Shown in pieces: positions 53,970 through 59,342 of a stretch of DNA of 59,342 bases. A model generated the notes under the pieces. That model was not told where the DNA came from. It saw nothing but the letters and a program-made list of their open reading frames with translations, and did not search any database. Each line of letters starts with the position of its first letter. Positions within the stretch are counted from its first letter, which is position 1. Source of the DNA: Belliella filtrata (GTDB lineage: Bacteria; Bacteroidota; Bacteroidia; Cytophagales; Cyclobacteriaceae); the NCBI RefSeq assembly GCF_022549775.1, contig NZ_JAKZGP010000029.1:1-59342 (forward strand), read 5' to 3'. The position numbers and the translations under genes were made by a program.

Positions 53970-55175
53970 ATGAATATTCAATTGTTGAACCAGTTATCTG
54001 CTTTTGGAAATGTCGAGATTCCTTTGCCATCTTCTAAAAGTGAGAGTAACAGGGTACTCATCATCGATGCCCTTACTGAGGGGGAAAATCAAATATCAAA
54101 TCTTGCTGAAGCCAGAGATACCCAGACCATGATCAGGCTTTTGGATGAAAATCCTCCTGTGTTTGATGTACTTGATGCTGGTACCACCATGAGATTTTTG
54201 ACAGCATTTGCGACTGTGACCAATCAAAACAAAGTAATGACTGGAACAGCTAGGATGTGTGAAAGGCCTATTGGAATCTTAGTCGATGCATTAAGGACAA
54301 TAGGAGGAGATATTCACTACATGAACAAGGAAGGCTATCCGCCTCTAGCAATTCATGGTTTTTCTGGTCAAAAAAGTAAAAGGGTAGAAGTGAGGGGAGA
54401 TGTGAGTAGTCAATATATCTCTGCATTACTCATGATAGCTCCACTTTTACCAGAAGGTTTAGAAATAGCACTATTAGGTAAAGTTGGTTCTAGGACCTAT
54501 ATAGAAATGACGTTGGAGCTTATGGCTCAATTTGGAATAGTTCATAAATGGGAAGATAATGTGATCACAATTCCTGCAGGTAAATATAAGCCGACAAGCT
54601 TTTCTGTAGAGTCAGACTGGTCTGGTGCGAGCTATTGGTTCAGTTTATTAGCATGTGCAGATCAAGGCTCTCTTTATCTTAAGGGACTTAAAGAAAATAG
54701 TCTGCAAGGTGATAGTAAAATTGTGGATATTATGGATAGATTAGGTGTGAAAAGTGAGTTTGATGCTCATGGAGTACACTTGACAAAACAAGCCGTAAAA
54801 GGGTTGACTTCATGGGACTTTACCCATTGTCCGGACTTGGCACAGACAGTTGCGGTCACATGTGCAATTCTTGGTCAAAAGGCCACGTTCACAGGGCTTG
54901 AAAGCCTGAGAATAAAGGAAACGGATAGAATTCTAGCCTTACAGCAAGAGTTGGCTAAATTCAACGCTCAGCTGGTAGAGGGAGCAAATGAAGTTTTTAC
55001 TTTGATTCCTTCTGTGTCACTACCTTCTGAAGTTCAGGTGCATACCTATGAAGATCACAGAATGGCTATGGCTTTTATGCCGCTGATGACAAAAACTCGA
55101 GTAATCATAGAAGACCCTGAAGTGGTCAACAAGTCTTACCCGAGTTTTTGGAAACATGTGGCTTTGGTTCAGTAA
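53970..55175 (+). CDS. aroA: 5-enolpyruvylshikimate-3-phosphate synthase AroA
   Basis: A 401-residue EPSP synthase: LPSSKSESNRVLIIDAL, LDAGTTMRFLTAFATVT, GTARMCERPIGILVDALR, VRGDVSSQYISALL, ESDWSGASYWFS, ESLRIKETDRI and TYEDHRMAMAF. Length is slightly short of the usual 420-440 but all landmarks are present. It completes a three-gene shikimate unit under the attenuator; the gap from aroB is 38 bases. Confidence 0.96.
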   Translation: MNIQLLNQLSAFGNVEIPLPSSKSESNRVLIIDALTEGENQISNLAEARDTQTMIRLLDENPPVFDVLDAGTTMRFLTAFATVTNQNKVMTGTARMCERPIGILVDALRTIGGDIHYMNKEGYPPLAIHGFSGQKSKRVEVRGDVSSQYISALLMIAPLLPEGLEIALLGKVGSRTYIEMTLELMAQFGIVHKWEDNVITIPAGKYKPTSFSVESDWSGASYWFSLLACADQGSLYLKGLKENSLQGDSKIVDIMDRLGVKSEFDAHGVHLTKQAVKGLTSWDFTHCPDLAQTVAVTCAILGQKATFTGLESLRIKETDRILALQQELAKFNAQLVEGANEVFTLIPSVSLPSEVQVHTYEDHRMAMAFMPLMTKTRVIIEDPEVVNKSYPSFWKHVALVQ

Positions 55176-55235
55176 ATCTGTTTGGTAGCAATCATGTACT
55201 TTGATTTGTAGCTATTCCTCACAATTGTTGTACTT

Positions 55236-56459
55236 TTATTTGTATAGCAGATAAGTTTGACTCATCGCTTTGAAATCTCGTAAGTCTTTTTGCCAAGATT
55301 CTCTAATATCCTCTTCGGATTTTCCGGAGAGGATATCTTTTTTAAGTTGGTCTGTCCCAGCCAATTTATCGAAAAAATTATTGAAGAATTTCTCACCTTT
55401 TCCACTTACTTTGAAGGCATCGATAAGATAAGTAAGGGTGAACTTATGGTCAAGTGATTCTTCTCGAAGGTCTTTTCCATAGCAAGTTTTGTTCTGATGT
55501 GGAGGGTTTTTAGACATGCCTTCAATACTTACAGGTTTGAATGTGAAATCTCCATATTTAGGATCAGGATATCCATAAACCTGGAATGAGTAATATGTCC
55601 CACGTCCCACGGACACATCTGTTCCTTCAAAAAAGCATAGCGAAGGATATAGTCTAATAGAGAGATCATTTGGAAGATTAGGAGAAGGCTTTATTGGTAA
55701 GCTATAGCTCATACTTTTGTCCCAATTTTCAACTTTTATCACTTGAATATCCGCTTTGACTTTGTTTTTCAACCAACCTTCACCATTGATCATCATGGCA
55801 AGTTCTCCAACGGTGAGTCCATGAACTACTGGTATCGGATGCATTCCAACGAAGCTTTCGAAGCCTTTTTTGAGTGTTGGACCGTCGATATAGTCGCCGT
55901 TAGGGTTGGGTCTGTCAAGGATGATCATCGGGAGTTTGTGCTCAGCACAGCTTTCCATAACATAATGCATGGTACTGATATAAGTATAAAATCTAAGTCC
56001 CACATCTTGCAGATCATATATAATCACATCTAGGTCTTTTAAAACTTCTGCCGATGGCTTTTTATTGTTTCCATAAAGGGAGACTAGAGGAATTCCAGTT
56101 CTTTTATCAACCTCGTTGTTTACCACTTCTCCAGCGTCAGCATCTCCTCTAAAGCCATGCTCTGGGACAAACACTTTGCGTACATCAACTCCTTCCATCA
56201 TCAAAAAATCCACGAGATGCATATTGTTATTAGATGTTAGTATGCTAGTTTGGTTTACAACTAATCCTACTTTTTTACCTTCGAGCAATGGTAGGTATTC
56301 ATCGGGGCTGTCAGCTGCAGGTGTTATTTGCCGATTAATTTCTGAAACCTTTTTCTCCGAAATCAATTGCAGGTTGTTGTTTTCATCCTTTGGATTTTTA
56401 CAAAAAGCCAAAGTGTTCATTAAAAAAGTGATAAGGAATAAGATTTTAAGTTGCTTCAT
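55236..56459 (-). CDS. DUF1343 / NamZ-type exo-beta-N-acetylmuramidase
   Basis: About 407 residues from the ATG at 56459 (MKQLKILFLITFLMNTLAFC), a signal peptide with a Cys at 20 but a poor lipobox. Core: KKVGLVVNQTSI, FVPEHGFRGDADAGE, IPLVSLYGNNKKPS, YDLQDVGLRFYTYISTMHY, ILDRPNPNG, and FEGTDVSVGRGT. DUF1343 includes NamZ, which releases N-acetylmuramic acid from glycan ends, suggesting cell-wall recycling or predation. The frame opens to 56513 but overlaps the divergent permease start, so 56459 is preferred. Confidence 0.9.
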   Translation of the reverse strand: MKQLKILFLITFLMNTLAFCKNPKDENNNLQLISEKKVSEINRQITPAADSPDEYLPLLEGKKVGLVVNQTSILTSNNNMHLVDFLMMEGVDVRKVFVPEHGFRGDADAGEVVNNEVDKRTGIPLVSLYGNNKKPSAEVLKDLDVIIYDLQDVGLRFYTYISTMHYVMESCAEHKLPMIILDRPNPNGDYIDGPTLKKGFESFVGMHPIPVVHGLTVGELAMMINGEGWLKNKVKADIQVIKVENWDKSMSYSLPIKPSPNLPNDLSIRLYPSLCFFEGTDVSVGRGTYYSFQVYGYPDPKYGDFTFKPVSIEGMSKNPPHQNKTCYGKDLREESLDHKFTLTYLIDAFKVSGKGEKFFNNFFDKLAGTDQLKKDILSGKSEEDIRESWQKDLRDFKAMSQTYLLYK

Positions 56460-56500
56460 GTTAATTTGCGCTAGATTTACAGCAAAATAAAGAAACTTCA

Positions 56501-57718
56501 TTGAACATATCATATTTCATAGCCAAAAGAATCAGTTTTAAGAGAACAGGAGGCTTTACAGGTACTATTCATCAAATAGCTGTAGCCAGTGTTGCTATCG
56601 GACTTGCGATTACAATGATTTCTTTTATGATCTTGGGTGGCTTTCAAAATGAGATTTCAAATAAGGTCTTTTCATTTACAGGGCATTATCAAGGGCTTAA
56701 ATTTGTATCAGGGAATGCATTTGAGGAGAGTCCTGTATCTATGAAATCTGATTTTTTTCAAAAATATCACACTTTAGATTTCGTGAAGCATGTACAAGGC
56801 TTTGCTCATAAACCTGGACTTTTGAAAGGAGATGAAGAGGTAGAAGGAGTTTTGATGAAAGGTGTGGGGCCTGACTTTGATTCTTTGGCATTTAAAAATT
56901 CAATTGTTGAGGGGAGATTTATACAATTCTTTGATTCTGCTGCTAGCAATGAGGTGGTGATCAGTAAGAAGATTGCCAATAAACTGAAGCTCGCTGTCGG
57001 TGAGCGTGTGACGATGTATTATGTGCAAGAACCACCTAGGTATAGGAGGTTGGAGATTGTGGGTATTTATGAGACATTTTTGGAGAATTTTGATGATAAA
57101 ATTCTAGTAGGGGATATTCAAGTCATCAGGAATCTGAATGCATGGTCAGCCGATCAGGTAGGGGGTTTTGAGATATTTGTAGATGATTCAAAAAAAATAG
57201 ATGAATATGCAGGTGAAATCTATGATTTCATGGATTTTGACCTTCGTTTGGTGAAAGTTACAGATAAGTATTTGGAGATTTTTGATTGGTTGAAATTATT
57301 GAACAACAATGTATATGTTTTCCTTGGCTTAATCTTGTTCGTTGCGGCATTCAATATGGTCTCAATACTTTTTATTTTAATTATGGAGCGTACTCAAATG
57401 ATTGGGATTCTCAAAGCAGTAGGTGCACAGAATAAACAAATCAGGAGGGTGTTTGTATGGAATGGGATAAGGATTATAGGTAGAGGTATGCTTATTGGCA
57501 ATGGTATTGGATTGGCTTTTGGCTGGATACAATCTCAATTTAAAGTGATACCACTAGATCCCGAAAATTACTATATGGGCTTTGTTCCAATTGATTGGAA
57601 TTGGCCGGTATTTTTGATTTTAAATTTGGTGGTATTGGTTGTTATTACTTTGGTACTATTCTTACCTGCTATGGTAATTAGCAATATCAAGCCAATCAAA
57701 GCTATTAGATTTGATTGA
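56501..57718 (+). CDS. LolC/E-like ABC transporter permease (FtsX family)
   Basis: A 405-residue permease: one N-terminal helix (GTIHQIAVASVAIGLAITMI), a periplasmic MacB-like domain, then three C-terminal helices with FVAAFNMVSILFILIMERTQ and IGILKAVGAQNKQIRRVF, the FtsX signature. LolC/E-type subunits extract lipoproteins from the inner membrane. No ATPase partner is adjacent. Start is TTG at 56501 (MNISYFIAKRISF); no ATG alternative. The 3' end overlaps the convergent gene by 14 bases. Confidence 0.92.
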   Translation: MNISYFIAKRISFKRTGGFTGTIHQIAVASVAIGLAITMISFMILGGFQNEISNKVFSFTGHYQGLKFVSGNAFEESPVSMKSDFFQKYHTLDFVKHVQGFAHKPGLLKGDEEVEGVLMKGVGPDFDSLAFKNSIVEGRFIQFFDSAASNEVVISKKIANKLKLAVGERVTMYYVQEPPRYRRLEIVGIYETFLENFDDKILVGDIQVIRNLNAWSADQVGGFEIFVDDSKKIDEYAGEIYDFMDFDLRLVKVTDKYLEIFDWLKLLNNNVYVFLGLILFVAAFNMVSILFILIMERTQMIGILKAVGAQNKQIRRVFVWNGIRIIGRGMLIGNGIGLAFGWIQSQFKVIPLDPENYYMGFVPIDWNWPVFLILNLVVLVVITLVLFLPAMVISNIKPIKAIRFD

Positions 57719-58451
57719 CGGGTTTAAGTGGCTTGAAAATACTTTTGAGTTTCATGTATAAGACACCGAAAATGGCTTCCTTGAATATTCCAGATGTCAT
57801 CTTTGATGTGCCTCTCGTACGGTCCGTAAAGATTATGGGTACTTCGATGATTTTGAAGCCTAATTTCCATGCTGTAAATTTCATTTCGATCTGAAAAGCA
57901 TATCCTATGAATTTGATTTTAGTAAAATCCATGGCTTTCAATACCCTTGTATGATAACATTTGAATCCTGCCGTCGTGTCTTTGATCGGAAGTCCTGTTA
58001 TAAACTGCACATACTTACTCGCAAAAAATGACATTAAGACTCTTCCCATAGGCCAGTTGACCACATTTACGCCAGTGATGTATCGTGAACCTATAGCCAT
58101 GTCAAATCCTTGTACTTCACATGCTTCAAAAAGGCGGATGAGATCATGTGGATTATGGGAAAAATCTGCATCCATTTCAAAAACGTACTCGTAATCATTT
58201 GTAATAGCATATTTAAATCCCTCAATATAAGCTGTTCCAAGGCCTAACTTACCTGACCTCTGTAATAAATGAAGTTTCTCTGGGAAGGTTTTTTGTAAGT
58301 TTTTGACTATATCAGCGGTTCCGTCTGGAGAGTTGTCATCTATTATAAGAAGTTCAAAATCATCTTCTAATCCCATGATTTCATGAATCATCACACTGAT
58401 ATTTTCCAGTTCATTGTAGGTTGGGATGATGACTAGTTTGTTTTTTCTCAT
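57705..58451 (-). CDS. Dpm1-like GT2 glycosyltransferase (polyprenyl-phosphate mannose synthase type)
   Basis: A 248-residue GT2 enzyme: VIIPTYNELENISVMI, LLIIDDNSPDGTADIV, the DxD-type motif MDADFSHNP, GSRYITGVNVVNWP, KDTTAGFKCY and FQIEMKFTAWKLGF. No membrane helices beyond the core, so it resembles the soluble Dpm1/Ppm1 group that charges polyprenyl phosphate with mannose. GDP-mannose could come from manC. It overlaps the permease end by 14 bases. Confidence 0.92.
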   Translation of the reverse strand: MRKNKLVIIPTYNELENISVMIHEIMGLEDDFELLIIDDNSPDGTADIVKNLQKTFPEKLHLLQRSGKLGLGTAYIEGFKYAITNDYEYVFEMDADFSHNPHDLIRLFEACEVQGFDMAIGSRYITGVNVVNWPMGRVLMSFFASKYVQFITGLPIKDTTAGFKCYHTRVLKAMDFTKIKFIGYAFQIEMKFTAWKLGFKIIEVPIIFTDRTRGTSKMTSGIFKEAIFGVLYMKLKSIFKPLKPVNQI

Positions 58452-58999
58452 AAGTATAAGGTCAAAAATAGTAGTTAAAGGTGGGATTATTGTCTTTTTT
58501 AAGAAAATTTAAAACACTATGAAAATAGTGTAGAACAAGTAGCTTAAAGTGATATGATTTTAAGGTTTGCTGATATGAGCTAAAGTTGATCATTAAAGAG
58601 AAGAGTTATTTGAATTTCAAACTTAAATTACTAGGTTTTTTTCATTTGAACACCCCTTTGACTTTGTGCCGAATATTCTATTAATATGTGTGAAATACAA
58701 TAATTTGTGTTTCTATTTCCTGGAAATGTGTATGGAGATTGTTTTTAGTTAAATTATTGGTAAATCTTTTGTTTTTCAGTTGGTTATATGTTTTTTTTTT
58801 TTTGTAATAAAAAATATATGTAATATTTGTGTTAAAATTGAAAAATTCTAATATTTGTTAGCGATAAGATGATTGATTTAGATGTTGTGAAATGCAATTT
58901 TAAGAATTTTCATTTTTTCTTTGAAAGAAATTGAAATATAGATAATATAATAGGAGAGGAGTTGCTTATCACCCAAGAAAAGCACAAAGCTAACCTCTC
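58452..58999. other. AT-rich gap without genes
   Basis: About 550 bases, extremely AT-rich, including a run of 13 Ts at 58791-58803. No frame longer than a few dozen codons. A short GC-richer stretch (about 58951-58998, with GAGAGG and CCTCTC inverted pieces) precedes the terminator at 59000 and could be the end of a small RNA. Confidence 0.5.
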
Positions 59000-59029
59000 A
59001 AAAGCCTAGGATGATAATCTTAGGCTTTT
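59000..59029 (+). terminator. terminator hairpin just before a group II intron
   Basis: AAAAGCCTA (59000-59008) pairs with TAGGCTTTT (59021-59029), extended inward by four more pairs with one G-U. The intron begins 4 bases later. No upstream plus-strand gene is visible, so what it terminates is unclear. Confidence 0.8.
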
Positions 59030-59033
59030 AATT

Positions 59034-59342
59034 GTGTGCCGTGCATGGTAACTAACTAGGTGGTGAAAGTCCACTGTGGGGGTTTGTAATCGCCAACCAC
59101 TAGCCAAGAGCAAGGGTGTCCAATGCGAAGTGGAATCTGAAGGAAGCTGGCGGCAAAACTCTGCCCTGAGGAACACGAATCTCATCAGGCATATCCAATG
59201 GGACAAGACTACAATACAAGTCAAAATCCAAAGATTACACGGACGTTGGAGTGTAAATGAGGCGGGGACATGGAGTGAAAGTGAGTTATCTTACCACGGG
59301 AGGTCTCATGGACGTATGGAAACGGAGTAAGAAATACGGAGT
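59034..59342 (+). mobile_element. 5' part of a group II intron (runs off the window)
   Basis: Begins GTGTGCC at 59034, matching the group II 5' consensus GUGYG, and continues with domain I sequence familiar from bacterial introns: AGGTGGTGAAAGTCCACTG (about 59060), CAAGGGTGTCCAATGCGA (59111-59128), TGGAATCTGAAGGAAGC (59131-59147) and GAGGAACACGAATCTCATCA (59168-59187). Domains II-VI and any reverse transcriptase lie beyond 59342. Insertion right behind a terminator hairpin is the habit of class C introns. The class is not proven from this fragment. Confidence 0.85.

Noticed and set aside
59076-59330. An 84-codon frame in the right-edge region
   Set aside because: It lies inside conserved group II intron domain I RNA; such frames are by-products of the structured sequence and match no protein family.
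1-59342. CRISPR arrays, tRNA and rRNA genes
   Set aside because: No regularly spaced direct repeats, no cas genes, and no cloverleaf or GGTTCGAATCC-type T-loop signature were seen in any intergenic region.

Overview
The window reads as a chromosomal segment of a Bacteroidota bacterium, most likely class Cytophagia. The signs are: AT-rich DNA; a GldH-type gliding lipoprotein next to RicT; a divergent lptD / amidase pair; a MoaC-MogA fusion; many lipoproteins with short Cys-ending signal peptides; weak Shine-Dalgarno sites with several TTG or GTG starts; and a match to the Bacteroidota promoter TTTG-N19-TAnnTTTG. The species cannot be named from sequence alone.

Layout. 1-4.8 kb: an orphan lipoprotein, a decayed IS1182-like transposase, a small inverted-repeat element that abuts a MOSC-domain gene, and a small membrane protein. 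5-9.3 kb: dnaK, a long GroES-like protein, an A-type Fe-S protein, a VOC protein and a nitroreductase. 9.3-15.7 kb (minus strand): a molybdenum-cofactor operon, moaA-moeA-TauE/SafE-moaD-moeB/rhodanese-moaE-(broken nucleotidyltransferase)-moaC/mogA. 15.9-22.5 kb: sterol desaturase-like enzyme, methylmalonyl-CoA epimerase, thiL, a palindromic intergenic element, rlmD, a Pr6Pr membrane protein and an SDR. 22.5-32 kb: a 1314-residue SF1 helicase, then the minus-strand run recQ-purD-ricT-gldH. 32-38 kb: kdsD and manC (sugar nucleotides and LPS), a phosphatase, lipoproteins, an HsdR-N domain protein and a Crp/Fnr regulator. 37.6-41.9 kb (minus): WD40-DivIVA-folB-ChaN-DUF4268-HAD. 41.9-48.6 kb: phosphopantetheinyl transferase, a thioredoxin-fold protein, an intact insertion sequence, a SirB1-like protein, an acyl-CoA carboxylase beta subunit and an amidase. 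48.6-55.2 kb: lptD, then a shikimate operon (DAHP synthase/chorismate mutase-aroB-aroA). 55.2-59.3 kb: a NamZ-like muramidase, a LolC/E-like permease, a dolichyl-phosphate-mannose-synthase-like transferase, an AT-rich gap and the 5' end of a group II intron that runs off the window.

Most notable. (1) Upstream of the shikimate operon is a complete ribosome-mediated attenuator. A 27-codon leader peptide contains YFSFFYFYF. It is followed by mutually exclusive antiterminator and terminator hairpins, and preceded by a consensus promoter that would start the RNA almost on the leader AUG. (2) An intact IS at 43179-44872 (16-bp inverted repeats, 6-bp duplication AAAATA) sits inside a TAA stop codon and turns it into TAG. 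A small element at 3401-3663 with related ends meets another gene in the same TA|G way. (3) The group II intron begins just after a terminator hairpin.
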